Part shown: piece by piece, positions 34,142 to 46,840 of the stretch
Layout: every line of letters begins with the position of its first letter
Numbering within the stretch: the first letter of the stretch is position 1
Origin: Cinnamomum chago
Lineage: Eukaryota > Streptophyta > Magnoliopsida > Laurales > Lauraceae
DNA length: 64,000 nucleotides
Direction of reading: 5' to 3'
NCBI GenBank assembly: GCA_038049695.1
Contig: CP142461.1
Span: 24,001,001-24,065,000, forward strand
Made by a program: the position numbers and the translations under genes
The notes under the pieces: model-generated
Database searches by the model: none
Seen by the model: only the letters and a program-made list of their open reading frames with translations
What the model was told of the DNA's origin: nothing

Positions 34142-37058
34142 TGTTAGACCCCGACCCAGACCATTTCGATTAGTGTGCGATTAGTGTGTGTTTAGTCCTA
34201 AGTGGGTTTAGTTATCGTTGGGTTAGAAGTAATTAGTTTTAGTCTTGGACATAGCTTTGAGAATTTTGAGAACGTTTAGTATTAGTCAGACACACTCAGG
34301 AAGGCCTGAGTGCACGTGTAAGCTTGGGAGATCGTATCGGTTTCCGTGTAATTGTGATCTTGATTTCATTTGAATAATGTTACTATGTGTTACAACTTTT
34401 GTTTTCAACCCACTCATGTTTGAAGCCCAAAAACCCAAGTTCTGGCCCAAAAAGGGTAAAGTTGTCTTTTATACACAAATCTGGACACAAATTTCAAGAT
34501 CTCAAAACCATGTCAAAAATATACTTTTTGGAAACTAGATATGTCGAGAATCGTTTTATCCTTCTTCGTCGAGTTCATTCGAGGCGCACAAGATCATGGT
34601 TTTGCCAATACAAGGTTCAAGTTCATTGGGTCCCATTTGCAAGTGTTTAAGTCAACTCTCCTTCTCTTTCACTCTTTTCATTCCCAAAACCCTAACCCTA
34701 GAGCAGCCAAAGGAGAGAAAGCCTTTTCCTTCCACCTTGTCCTCTTGAATGATCAAGCTAGAAGACTCCAAAGAAGATTCTAAGACCATCATCTTCTTCC
34801 TCTCATCTCAAGCTTTCTATTGATGTCCTTTCTTGGAAGTTAGGAGGGAGGGAGCTCTCCATTTTCCTTCATTTCTCTTGTTTAACCCTTTCTTGGTAAG
34901 AGCTCCAACCCATCTCTTTAATGAAGCCTTTTTAGCTCCTAAAGATCTTGTTTTTCATGTTACAAACCCTTTTGTTAAAATGGGTTTCTTGTTTTCTAGA
35001 TTGAGTGAGTTTTGTGTGGTTTTCATGGGTTTTGTAGTTCTTGGGATTAGCTTGAGTGAAGTGCTTGAAGGGGTTTGTGGCATCTTTGATCTAAGGCAAG
35101 TAACCAATCTAGGATGGATATTAGCATGTGTGCATTGCATTGTTTTCTTTGCACTCTTCTCATTCATTGAAAAATTTGGGGATTTTGTCTTGATTGGAGA
35201 ATGGGATTTTTAATGTCTCAAATTGTGTTTTGAAATGTGTGTTTTACCCTTGGAGAGCATGGAGGCTCAGGCAGTGCAGGTGGAATGAGAAACAAGAAGA
35301 AAATGTGAAAAATCTGAACTCAGCTGCACTTCCCGTGCAGTTTCGGTCAGCCGTCGGTCAGCTCGCGGTTAGCCGAAATGGGGATTTCGGCTAACTGCGA
35401 GCTGACCGAGTTCGGTGGTTCCCTTTCCAGAAGCTGACATTTCGACAGTGGGTTTCGGTCAGCTTGACGGTTAGCTAGCGGCTAGCCGCCATTCCCCATT
35501 TTGGCTAACCGCTGGCCAACCGAACGTTTTCGGCTCCTTTTCTGAGAGCTAAGTTTCAGACCTGGGTTCCAGCGGCCAGCCCTATGGTCAGCTTACGGCT
35601 AGCTGCCAGGTTGCTTTTCGGCTAACCGTAAGCCAATCGAAGTCAGATCGGTTTCTTTTCCAGAGAGCTGTGTTGGACCTGGATTTCCAGCGGTCGGCCT
35701 GTCGGTGCCGCCAGATCCTAGTTCGGCTAGCCGACACCTGACCGCGAGCTGACCGAAATTGACAAATTGCTTGTTTTGAAGAAGATTTGCAAGAATGAAA
35801 ACTAGAACATGTTAAGTGACCTTTAGCCTGATATTGTGCGCTCGAACCTGAGATGTCTTTGAACTTCCGGGGCACCAATTCTCTTTTAAATTCCAACATT
35901 TGGGTTCAATTACACAAAGATCAACCAAGGGTCCTTACATGTGCTTGATAGGCTTTGTGTTCGTGCTTTAGTTTTTGACACGATGAATATCATTATGTAC
36001 CCGTTTTGAAGTTTAAGTACAAGCTCGTTTTGCAGACTTGTTTCAAGAAAAAGGGGTCACTTCCTAAGTGTGTTATGCATATTAATTATGCCTTTTGTTA
36101 GTCGTGCTTGCCGTGTTTTGTTAAGTGACTTTTCCCTTTTTATCTCGACATGTTTTGATAGTGTTTCGCGTGTTTTATGCATTCATTAATTAAGTGAACA
36201 CCACTGAGCTTGGACTGCCCTTTCAGTTTGATCCACTGTCTGGGGGTCCTTAAACATGTGGACTGTCTGCAGACTGGTGGTGTATTTATTACACATCGTG
36301 CGTGTCCAGTTCCGCGGCCGAAATCTCCGTATATGTGGGAATCGTGTCATGAATATATTATGTATATCGTGCTTGTCGTGCGTGCTTGCTCTTTTCATAA
36401 TAAATGATAGAGAAATGATGGACTCTTTGTGGAATGTAACTATTCATGATATATAAGTATTCATGTTAGTTTCGCTTGTATTTTGAAATTTACCTTAATC
36501 TTGTAACTATTTACAATCCAGCAAAATGTCTTTATATGTATCTTTAAACGTTTACTATTCCGTGCTCATGCCTAAATTGATTACCTGCCAAACCGTTGTG
36601 TTTGATCCTTGTTTGTTGGTGTCCAGGTGCAGGTGACGTTCCCTTTGAGGAGGAGCGTCCGGAGGAGGCTTTTGAGCCACCCCCAGTTAGAGAGTGGCAG
36701 CCCGACAATGTCAACTAGACGCCGGGCGGGTTCTTGAGTTTTCGCCAATTTTTGTCATGGGGTGTTCCATTATTTTGAGAATTGTATTGGCCTCTGTTGG
36801 CCTCTTATGGGATGTAACTAAACTTAACTTACTTTGTGTAGTCTCGTAACTTGAATCTTGATGGGAATGCCATGTTAACTCCTTTCTTTGATACTATGTC
36901 TTGCTATTAATTGTCATTGCAATTAAAAATTTATTGGTGTTAATCGTGAGTCAGATTTCGCGTGTTTCGGGAATCCTCACCGCGGGAACCTGTGGGAAAA
37001 CATAACAACCACACCATCACACGTCGCAGGCCCGGGGTTCCGTTCCGGGGTCGCGACA
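34142..37058 (+). mobile_element. Solo LTR, 3-kb Gypsy-type family (copy F)
   Basis: A 2917 bp unit from TGTTAGACCCCGACCC to GTTCCGGGGTCGCGACA, flanked by CCAGA (34137-34141, 37059-37063). It lies in Athila RT, 12 bp before the opposite solo LTR G. Non-coding; an AATAAA signal lies near 36397. Unlike its relatives, its palindrome slot uses GGTTAGCC and GGTCAGC words. Confidence 0.9.
35330..35770. repeat. Palindromic-word array (GGTTAGCC/GGTCAGC) in LTR copy F
   Basis: About 440 bp rich in CGGTCAGC, CGGTTAGCCG, CGGCTAACCG and GCGGCTAGCCGC. It includes a 25 bp inverted repeat with a GGGG loop (35355-35379 with 35384-35408). It lies 1.19-1.63 kb from the LTR start, the slot filled by CTCGAG words in copies A, C, E and G. 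Confidence 0.85.
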
Positions 37059-37070
37059 CCAGATGCTTGA

Positions 37071-40000
37071 TGTCGCGACCCCGGACCGGGTTACCGAGGT
37101 CCTGATCCGGGATCGGGACATTAATGATTGATGATGATATTACCACATCGGTTTAATGCCAAACATTTATTTAATTTCCCACAGGTGTCCGCGGTGAGGA
37201 TATCACAATCATATATGAACATTTCTATTAAGTGCGGAAGTGTGTAGCAAATCAAATATTCATTCCATCTCAAATCATAAAGATACATAACACAAGTATA
37301 GTACCGTATCAAAATGAGCAATGATCAATAGCATGTTACCCAAAAGTAAGTTAAAGTTTATACAAAGATCATTTAATTACATTTCTCAAAAATAGAGGCC
37401 AACGAAGGCCAATATAAACAAAACAATAACCCAAAAGAATGGTGAAATAGTTTTCCCAAAATGTTATCTCTCTCTAACAATCCAATGTCTACATGACATC
37501 ATCAGCACGCCACTCAACTAACTGTTGTGGTTCTCGACCGCCTCCTCTTGCTCCTCCTCGGGATAACCAACAACGGGACTTGAGTACCAAAAGTGGGTCA
37601 AACACGACGGTTTGGCAAATAGGTAAAATACAATGACAATATGATGGCATATGAATTTACCTTCAAAAGCATTTAAACCTGTTTAAATAACATTTTCTAT
37701 AGACGAGATAAAACATTTATTCAAATACAAGTATGCATTATAAAACATGTACAGGTAACCAAGGAAATGGAAAACAAGCAAGATGGCAATCACACAAAGC
37801 TAAGTCCTCTATCACTAAAGTGATAGAGCAATAACTAGGCACTGATCTCAGTCACTCGAGGTGAGGAGAAACAGTGGATCTTATAAATACATATACATAT
37901 ACATATACTATACATGACCACGGTAGCGAGCCGGGCATCGGGAACCACAGTAGCAATCTGCGGCATCGGGATAAGACCACGGTAATAACCGGGTAGCGGG
38001 ATCCAAACTGCAGCTGGCGGGACAAGAGGGGGATCTCCAAGTCAGTGGATCAGACCAACAGGGTTATCCAAGCTTAGTGGTGCCGACTCATAGGTCAAAT
38101 AACAAATCGAGACATGCGCAAGTAAATCAAGTACAAATAAATAAACGGGCAGGACGGGGGTGCTCAAGGGCACACTGTCATTTCATGTGGTACAATGCAC
38201 TTCAAGACAAGTAACTATTTCAAGTGTAATTCAATGCTTTCGGGAAAACAAGGCATGTAGTATAAATCTCGGGATCGATAAAGTACTATAACAATTGGGA
38301 TTTCGGGCAAAGTATCGGTTTCAAGATTGATTTAAAGTGGATAGGGACCCCGTATGTCAATCTAATAACCATTTGGTACTCTTTGAGTTTGGGGGACATT
38401 CCGGGCTCCTTATACACTTTGAATTTTCAAAACTTCAAATGACATCTTCGTGATATGGTTTCTTTCTCAAATGGCCTCATACATTACTTAGTAAATCTCT
38501 TTGACATAGAGGGGCTCCCAATGAATAGTCCCAAAACGTTAAAATAGTTCATCATTGTCCCAACATAGCCTTTGACCAACAAAGCTCATCACTCGAGCGA
38601 ACTAGAGAGTTCGCTCGAGCGAGGAGCTCTCTGGAATGGCTGTCTGGGTGGGTTCGCTCGAGCGCAGTAGAGGTCGCTCGAGCGAACTAATTGGTTCGAG
38701 CGAAGTTTTTAGTGCGCTCGAACGAACGACTCTCTGGAACGAATTCTGGGATGTCCGCTCGAGCAACCAAGGGGTCTGCTCGAGCGACCAAGCTACTGGA
38801 ATGCTTCGAACCCTTTTCTGGACACTTCGCTCGAGCGAAGTGTCATGTTCGCTCGAGCGACCTGTCCAGAAACTGATTCCGGACCAGTTCAGCTCCTCTC
38901 TATCTCTTCCTTCTACAACCTCTTTTTAGCCACTTTTATACATCAAATGAGGAGTCTAAAACTTCATTCAAATAGCATCAAATCTTTCACCACATCCATC
39001 CCATTCTCCTCCATCAATATCACATTCAATACAAGGAAAGAAAGAAGGAAGCCATTTCACATAAGATATATTTGGGACAAAACAAGAGGAATTAATAGCT
39101 ATGAACCAACACATCTCTAAGATATAAATGCACCATTAATACTCCATCATGAACATTTATTTCAAAACAAAGCAATAAATAGGCAAGAGTGGAAAATACT
39201 AAAATCATTGAAAACTTATAAAAATCAATCATCCACTTGCCTTGGGTCTTCTAGTCAATGAGATCAAGCTCTACTACTCTCCAAGCAAAGAATCCAAGCT
39301 ATGGACAAAATCCCAAAATAAAACCCTAAAATGGTCAAACAATGAAATAGAAAAGGGAACCTTACAATAATGAAGGTGAAGCTTCTCTAGGGCTAGAGGA
39401 ACACAAATCTAGAAGAAGAGAAGGATTACTTACTTGCAAGGTCCTCTAATGGACAAGCTGAGCTCAAAGGAAGTCTTGTAATGGAGGGTTTTCTCTAGCA
39501 ATGGTATCAATAGAGAGCTATGGTGATGAGGAAGAAGATGATGATCTCCACCTCTCAATTTGTGCAAGGTTGGTGGTGGATTTGGTGATGGAAGGCAAGA
39601 GCAAGAAGGAAGGCAATGGAAACCCTAGGTTCACTCTCTTGTGCTGGAAAAAGGAAATGGAAGGGGAAGGGTTTCCTTATAAACAAGTGGGGAGTGGGCT
39701 CCACCACTAGAAATCTAATTGGGCCGAATTCATGGCTTTCGGTGCTTCTAATGAATTTGACGAAGAAGAGAAAAGTGATCGTCGAAATATCTAGTTTCCA
39801 AAAAGTATATGTTTTGCGGGTTTCGATAATATCAAGTTTTGGGACATATTTAGTGCACAATGACTGTTTTGCCCTCAAGGTTATGAAATCGGGTTTCGGG
39901 ATCTCGAACGGGGACGGGATCAACATAAAAGTTGTAGGGATTAACAATACAAATTAAACGGGATTAAAACAACGAATGCGAAAACCTCCGATAAATCCTC

Positions 40001-40185
40001 AAGCGCATGCAAGGTCATAAAAAGGAACCCCCTAAAGGGCCCCACTATCACTAAGCAATCAAAATTCCCCAAAATTATTTCAAAAGCTATTCCAAACCCA
40101 ACTTAGCCAAAATCACTAATCAAGCTTAGAACTAACACACGACTTAATTACTACTAATCGAGTTCACTCAGGTCGGGGTCTTACA
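37071..40185 (-). mobile_element. Solo LTR, 3-kb Gypsy-type family (copy G)
   Basis: A 3115 bp unit from TGTCGCGACCCCGG to GGTCGGGGTCTTACA, with the duplication CTTGA on both sides (37066-37070, 40186-40190). It is close to copy C throughout its length (reverse orientation), including the TATA phrase and the palindrome words. Non-coding and looks whole. Confidence 0.9.
38588..38870. repeat. Palindromic-word array (TTCGCTCGAGCGAA) in LTR copy G
   Basis: About ten CTCGAG-core words over 280 bp in the same order as copy C, with several one-base variants. Confidence 0.87.
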
Positions 40186-40190
40186 CTTGA

Positions 40191-42575
40191 GAGACTAGCC
40201 GGTTATGCCTTTTATTGTTTCCTTGATGGATACTCTGGCTATAATCAGATACCCATAGCACCCAAAGATCAGGACAAGACAACTTTTACATGTCCTTTTG
40301 GTACATTTGCCTACCGGCGCATGCCTTTTGGGCTGTGCAATGCACCTGCAACATTTCAAAGGTGTATGATGAGCATATTTTCAGACATGGTCTAGCGATT
40401 CTTAGAGGTGTTTATGGACGATTTTTCGGTCCATGGGAGTAGTTCCCAAGAATGTTTGCATCACCTGAACCTTATTTTAGTGAGATGTCAAGAGAAGAAT
40501 CTTGTTTTGAATTGGGAGAAGTGTCATTTCATGGTGAAAAGAGGAATTGTCTTGGGCCATGTTATTTCTGAGAATGACATTGAGGTTAACAAGGCCAAAA
40601 TTGAACTCATCTCCAACCTGCCACTGCCAAAAATAGTGAAGAATATCAGATCTTTCTTGGGCCATGCAGGTTTTTATAGACGGTTCATTAAGAATTTTAG
40701 CAAGATAGCTGCACCCTTGAACAATCTGTTATCTAAGGATGTGCCTTTTGTCTTCAATGAACCTTGCCTACAAGCATTTGAACAATTGAAAAAGGAGTTG
40801 ACCTCTACCTCGATAATAAAGCCACCTGATTGGACAATTCCCTTCGAACTCATGTGTGACGCTTCTGACCATGCTCTTGGGGTTGTGCTAGGACAGAGAG
40901 TGAACAAATCGCCCCATGTCATATATTATGCCAGTAGGACCTTGAATGATGCTCAGCTAAATTACACAACCACAGAGAAAGAGCTGTTAGCTGTCATCTT
41001 TGCCCTGGAGAAGTTTAGACCCTACCTGATTGGGTCTAAGGTCATAGTTTACACCGATCATTCGGCCCTTAGGTACCTGTTGATGAAAAAAGATGCAAAA
41101 GCCCATCTGATTAGGTGGATCCTCTTGTTACAAGAATTTGACCTTGAGATTCGGGACAAGAAAGGTTCTGAAAATGTTGTAGCTGACCATCTCTCCCGAT
41201 TACCTACAGACCTCGAACATGAAGTCATCTCATTGAGTGAGAGTTTCCCGGATGAACAGTTGCTGAGTGTCTCCCGTTTCCCTTGGTTTGCGGATATCGT
41301 TAACTACCTGGTCACTGGACAGATGCCCGATCACTGGTCCAAACAGGATAGGTCCAAGTTTTTATCTAAGGTTAAGCATTTCTTCTTTGATGACCCATAC
41401 CTGTTCAAGTATTGTCTAGACCAGATCATTAGGAGATGCATTTCAGAAGAGGACTATTTAAGTGTGATATCCTTCTGCCATGACCACGCCTGTGGTGGGC
41501 ATTTTAGTTCTAAAAAGACCGCAACAAAGTTGTTGCAATGCGGATTTTACTGGCCCTCCCTTTTCAAGGATTGTCACACCTTTTGTTTGCACTGTGAACG
41601 TTGTCAGAAACTAGACAGAATTACGCAGAGGAACATGATGCCTTTAAATCCAATGCTTATTGTGGAAATCTTTTATGTTTGGGGCATAGACTTCATGGGT
41701 CCATTTCCGAGTTCCTTCGGCAACTTATACATTTTGCTTGTTGTAGATTATGTCTCCAAATGGATAGAGGCGATTCCAACCAGAATGAATGATCGTCATG
41801 TAGTTATCAAATTTATTAAAGAAAACATCTTTTCTAGATTGGTACCCCCAGGGCGATTATCAGTGATGGTGGGAGTCATTTTTGTAATAGCACCTTCGAT
41901 AATCTGATGAAAAAATATTCTATCACTCATAAGGTTGCTACTCCGTATCACCCACAAACTAGCAGACAGGTGGAAGTGTCTAATAGGCAAATAAAGCAAA
42001 TTTTGGAAAAGACAGTCAATCCTACCCGGAAAGATTGGTCTTTAAGATTGACAGACGCTTTATGGGCTTATCGGACTGCCTATAAGACCCCGATCGGCAT
42101 GTTTCCATATCGATTGGTCTTTGGGAAAGCATGTCACCTGCCGGTAGAATTGGAGCATAATGCTTACTGGGCAATCAAAATGTTCAATTTTGATTTAACT
42201 AAAGCCGGTGACCTACGCAAGTTGCATCTCAATGAGCTAGAGGAACTTAGAAATGACGCCTATGAGAATGCCAAGATTTATAAGGATCGAATGAAGAGAA
42301 ACCACGATCAATTTATCTTGAGGAAATCCTTTGAACTGGGCATGAAAGTTCTTCTGTATAATTCTCGCCTGCATCTTTTTCCAGGAAAACTGAGATCCCG
42401 CTGGACTGGACCCTTCATTGTGCGCACTGTCTATTTTCATGGGGCAGTTGAGATTGAGAACCCCAAGAATGGGGATGTTTTCAAAGTCAATGGTCAGAGG
42501 GTGAAACCTTTTCTGGAGCTTAAGAACAAGGATGTCGAAGAAACCCTTGTTCAGAACCCTGTGTATGTTGTATAA
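40191..42575 (+). pseudogene. Athila reverse transcriptase, RNase H and integrase part
   Basis: After solo LTR G the RT text resumes (FLDGYSGYNQIPIAP, then [11 protein letters not shown] with the YVDD-equivalent FMDD near 40410). RNase H follows ([16 protein letters not shown] and [11 protein letters not shown]). The integrase has the zinc-binding [14 protein letters not shown] and CERCQKL pair near 41480-41610, the core aspartate in [13 protein letters not shown], and a C-terminal [11 protein letters not shown] module near 42390. The Athila-lineage assignment is from this text. Fossil with a small number of breaks. Confidence 0.86.
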
Positions 42576-44276
42576 GTAATTTTCAGGGTCACGTCAGGCT
42601 GACAAAGTGAAACTTAGTGTTGGTTGGTAGGCAACCCAATATTCATTTTTTGCATCAACCCATGGTAAGGTTTCTATTTTTTTTCCCTTGTCCATTTATC
42701 ATTTTGCATTGCATATAATTGAGGACAATGTTTGATTTAGGTTTGGGGGTGTGGTACTGCATTGCACACATGCATTTGCTTGTAAATATTTTAAAAAAAA
42801 TTATTTCTTTTTCAAAAAAAAAATCGTGGGATTTTAGCTTGTTAATAAGTTTTGAAATCTTAGTTTACCATATTATCCAAATCCTAAAAAGAATGTCACA
42901 AAATCAAGTCTTGGAAAAATTCTTGCACATTTAGCCACATGAGTGTAGTCCAAGTGAAGAGTGGGCACATCTGAGTGGCCCTGACAAATCACTAGTGGAG
43001 ACTAAACCAATTGAGTGTAGAGCCTTTCTATTCCTTCAGGGTAAGGACTCTTCTGCGCTAATTCCGAGTAGAATGAAGAGCTACTCAAACTCGTAGTTTT
43101 CGGCACATTTCTTTTTATCTCATTAGTGCCTATTTCTTTCCAACCATTGAGGGTGTCATCAAAATTGCAAACTAACCTTGACTTATAGCTTGTGAGCACC
43201 TTTCTAGACCTGGTAAAGTGATGATAGGCAATCTAAAATTAAAACCTCATGGCCATTAAAAACCTACCCATAATAACATTTCCATAGTAACCCTTTTGAG
43301 CCATTATCCTTTATACATTTTTCCTTAAAAATTCCCAAAGCCTCTCCACCCAAATAAAAAGCCTTCAACCGATTGTTTTTTAGAAGTGGAAGGAAAAGAT
43401 AAAGAAAGAAGGAAGTGTGCATTGTTGATACTTCACATGATCTATCCAAGGAAAAAGTCTTCTCGAAAAAAAAAAAAGAGCATAGTTGAAAAAAAAAAGA
43501 AAAAAAAAAAGAAAAAGAAAAAAGTGAAGTTGAATCGAAGAAAATTCCTTCAAAGAAAACTCAAGATCTTACCTTCTCAGAAACCCTAAAACCTCATTTT
43601 CCATATTTTACCAAACCCTTTCCCCTAACCCCATTACAACCAATAAAAGACCTATTGGATTTCAGGAAAAGTTAGGATGTTAAACAAGTGAGAAGTTGAG
43701 TGAGCATTTTCACCCTCAGTTAAATGGTTGTTCTTTCCATGAGATAAATTCTCCAAAAATTCCTCATTTTCAAAAGACATGTGAATCCTTTTGCCTTGCC
43801 AATACTCACATATAGAGTGATAAGTCAGAAAATCTTCCCGATTTTATTTCTAAGAGTATGACTGTGAGGCTGAAGTCAAAACGAATGGATTTAGAGGGTG
43901 ATCAAAGTTGTGTTTTCTCATAACCAAAAACCGCACAAGTGTTGGCTAAACTCACTCAAATACACTCCGGGACTTGAGCATCATTGAAAGATTTTTAGCA
44001 ATTGGATAGTGTTCTAAACTTGCTCTCATTTTTATTAGCTTGCTAAAAACCCGAGGATATAAATAAAAAGAATTTTGTGGGATTTATTCGCTCAAAACCC
44101 TCACGAGACAAAACTCGTCCACTAAGGGAAACTTAGGGGTTTAAATGGCTTGTGACACGAGCTAAGTGCAACCGTGATTCCTGCAAAAGTGAGTTAGGAT
44201 TTTTTTTTTTTATCGTTTTCTGCATATAGTTTGTTTTCTTTTGCTCGGGACTAGCAAAATGTAGGTTTGGGGGTGT
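42576..44276 (+). other. Athila spacer between integrase and 3' LTR
   Basis: 1.7 kb with no recognisable frame. It has a polypurine-like GGTTTGGGGGTGTGG at 42738, an A-rich block with AAAGAAA units at 43468-43530, and the true polypurine tract GTAGGTTTGGGGGTG ending at 44276. Some Athila elements carry an envelope-like frame here; I see none. Confidence 0.65.
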
Positions 44277-45556
44277 GATGAGTTCACAAAAGAGACATTT
44301 TCATAACATTATTTTATGAGTTTTCAAAGATAAAAGAACTCAAAACACTATTTTTAGTAGAAAAATAATAAATTTCCTCCCCATCATGCTTTGCTCATAT
44401 CTTTCCATTATAGATGGCCATTTGTATGCATTTATATGAGTTCCAATGGACTTCATACAAAATATGTTAAAAAATACTCTCAATAATGTTAATTTCACTT
44501 TGTAGGTGTTAATTGAAGATTAAAGTTGAGATTCAAGAGTTAAGGAGAGTAAGGATAAGTTTGGAAGACAATTGGATGAAGAAATGATAAAGATAGGCCA
44601 ACAATAAGAAGAAAAATGAAAGACATGGCTTGGTATTTTGACCATATCTTTTTATTTGAGTGTCCAATTGAGGTGATCTCAGAAGCATTGGAAAGCTTGT
44701 TCTAAGATCTACAAATCTTATTTCACTACATATTTTCCAATTCGGACGTTTCGGGGGTCAAAATCACACATCAATCTGGGGACTATTTTCTAACATGGGA
44801 ATCACATCCATATGTTCATATTTCCATTCTTGTGAAGTCCCACATTGGAAAGAAACCAAAAAGAGTGAGGCAAATGTCTCTATATAAGGAAGGGAGTTCT
44901 AGGCATTAAATAGACAAGCAAGGAGAGCCTCCTCCTCTTTACTTAAGCTATGCATGTAATTGAGAGCACTTGTAGAGAGAAAGTGAGGAAAGCTTTGTAA
45001 AATTTGAGGATTTATAATGAAAGTTTTGTCTTCTCCAATGGGTTGCTAATCACTTTGATTGGATCTTCTAAATGAAGCTAAGTTAATACTATTCATTTTG
45101 CTTATGCTCTTAATTCCCTTTGTTTATGTGCTTAACATGCTAGAAGCTAGATTTTTCTTCATTGCAATGTGCTACCTTCCATGCTTATTTTATTTCTTAG
45201 CATTCTTTTTACTATCTATGCTTAGGTTTGATAAATCATGATTAGGAGTTAATATCTTTTGATTGTTTATGCTTACTTTTGATAGATAGTCATTAGGAAT
45301 CTTTTTTGTTATGAAAGGAAGAAAATCTTAGCTATTAGATTGTTAATTTCTATCTTAGATCTTTAAAGTTATATTTTCCAAATCTAAGCATTGATTTGTC
45401 ATTAGATTTGAGTATTTGTTTGGAAAAATAAAAGAGCATGAGCATTGGATTAGTGCCACTTAGTGGATTCTAGATGATTCAATCTATCCATTAGTATTGC
45501 TTGTTGCTTATTTTAATTACTTTAGCTTGATTGTATTCACATTCCCACACACTTAT
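44277..45556 (+). mobile_element. Athila 3' LTR, 5' portion
   Basis: Starts TGATGAGTTCACAAAAG directly after the polypurine tract. It aligns with 18445-19276 from 44738 on. A Copia-type LTR interrupts it at 45557, so its last 0.6 kb is not in this window. Confidence 0.82.
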
Positions 45557-46542
45557 TGTAAGTCCATGGGGATCCGAACCCTAGAGGGGGGGGTGAATAG
45601 GGTGAGCTCCAATTATGACCAATTTTAACTAATTTTAACTTCTTTAAAACCAACTAGTCACAAGTGATGATTATCAAACAATATGCGGAAGCTAATATAA
45701 ACAATCACCACAAAGCAATCACCATCACACAAGTATTTATAGTGGTTCGGCCTCAATGCCTACATCCACTACCGGCTTGTGATCCAACACCCCACCGGAT
45801 TTCCACTATTTATGCTTTTCAATAGGCTAAGCAATAACCTTTACAATATGCTTTTCAAGGCTAAGCAATAACCTTTACATTGATGTTTTTCAAGGCTTAA
45901 CATCAACCTATCCATTATGCTTTTATAGGCTAAGCAATAACCTCTTCAACCACAAGGTTGGTTATCTCACTAATTTAGTGTCTATAATACACTTGATGGA
46001 GATTCAATTAAGCTCATTACATTGCCTCTAAAATAGGCGGATATGGAAGTGAAAATCTAATACACACTCACACTATGAATGCAAAGATGAAAGTACATGA
46101 AGTGTGTGTGTGTGGTCCTCAATCATTTTGAAAATGAAAGCTCATAAATGTATGCCTAAGGCTTTTGAAAGTTTTAGCTCATAAAACATTTATGATTGAG
46201 GATGTAATGCAATCACATGTTAAAAGTAACAACTTGTTAATGATATCAAAGTTACACAAGTTGTATGAAATGGATTAGCTCTAAACATGTGATGCATAGG
46301 GATGTCAATCAAATCAACAAAGAAGCTCAAAACATATAAATAGATTTGATTGAAATTAGGGGACAAATCATATGTAATTATAAATACAACTTGAAAATGA
46401 TTTACCTATCAAAGTAAGGCAAGTTGTGAAACATTAAAACAATAATACACATATGATTTGCAAAGATGTTGAATCCAAAACATAAGATATATTTGAAAGA
46501 GATTTTCTTATGATGGAAAACAACAACCAAAGATTCAATCAA
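45557..46542 (-). mobile_element. Copia-type LTR (copy b), left part
   Basis: Starts TGTAAGTCCATGGGGATCCG and matches the solo LTR at 56639. It is inserted in the Athila 3' LTR and is itself split by the CACTA transposon at 46543. It continues at 63104-64000 and its far end is outside the window, so I cannot tell a solo LTR from a longer element. Confidence 0.82.
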
Positions 46543-46572
46543 CACTACTAGAAAAGAGGTCTTTTATATCGG
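46543..46572 (+). repeat. CACTA left terminal inverted repeat
   Basis: CACTACTAGAAAAGAGG followed by TCTTTTATATCGG pairs with the right end 63076-63103. The CACTA start defines the superfamily and is the cleavage site of the transposase. Confidence 0.95.
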
Positions 46573-46840
46573 TTACAAAAAGAACCCTATATCGGTTTTT
46601 CATATAACCGATATAATATCTTCATTCAAGGTATTTTATATCGGTTAATATTTAATTATATCGGTAAACTTTTTTTTATATCGGTTAAACAGGAACTGAT
46701 ATAATAATGTCTATATATAATATCGGTTAAGAAAAGATGTGATATTAATATCAATATTTTAGATCGGTTATTATAAAACCGTTATTATAGACAAATATTT
46801 TATTTACTTACATAACACATGTTTTATATCGGTTTTTCCC
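46560..46840. repeat. CACTA left subterminal repeats (TATATCGGTT)
   Basis: Nine to eleven copies, exact or with one change, of TATATCGGTT or its complement AACCGATATA in 280 bp, mostly in direct orientation with some inverted pairs. In En/Spm the TNPA protein binds a repeated subterminal 12-mer. By analogy this word is the candidate target of the gene B product. Confidence 0.9.

Larger units (their letters stand above)
18441..45556 (+). mobile_element. Athila-lineage Ty3/Gypsy element with nested insertions
   Basis: Parts in order: partial 5' LTR (18445-19896), tRNA-Asp primer site (19903), leader, gag, protease, reverse transcriptase, RNase H, integrase (to 42575), long spacer, polypurine tract and 3' LTR (44277-45556, itself interrupted). 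Wording of the RT ([21 protein letters not shown]) and the 1.9 kb LTR point to Athila. Four insertions sit in it: solo LTR E and a Copia element in gag, solo LTRs F and G in RT. Aligned LTR parts look about 97-98% alike by eye, suggesting an age near a million years. It is broken, with several small breaks besides the insertions. Confidence 0.88.

Noticed and set aside
34833-35213. 126-codon hydrophobic frame in LTR copy F
   Set aside because: It lies in non-coding LTR sequence with no counterpart frame in copies C or G.
42576-44276. Envelope-like gene in the Athila spacer
   Set aside because: No frame longer than about 70 codons and no membrane segment or domain.
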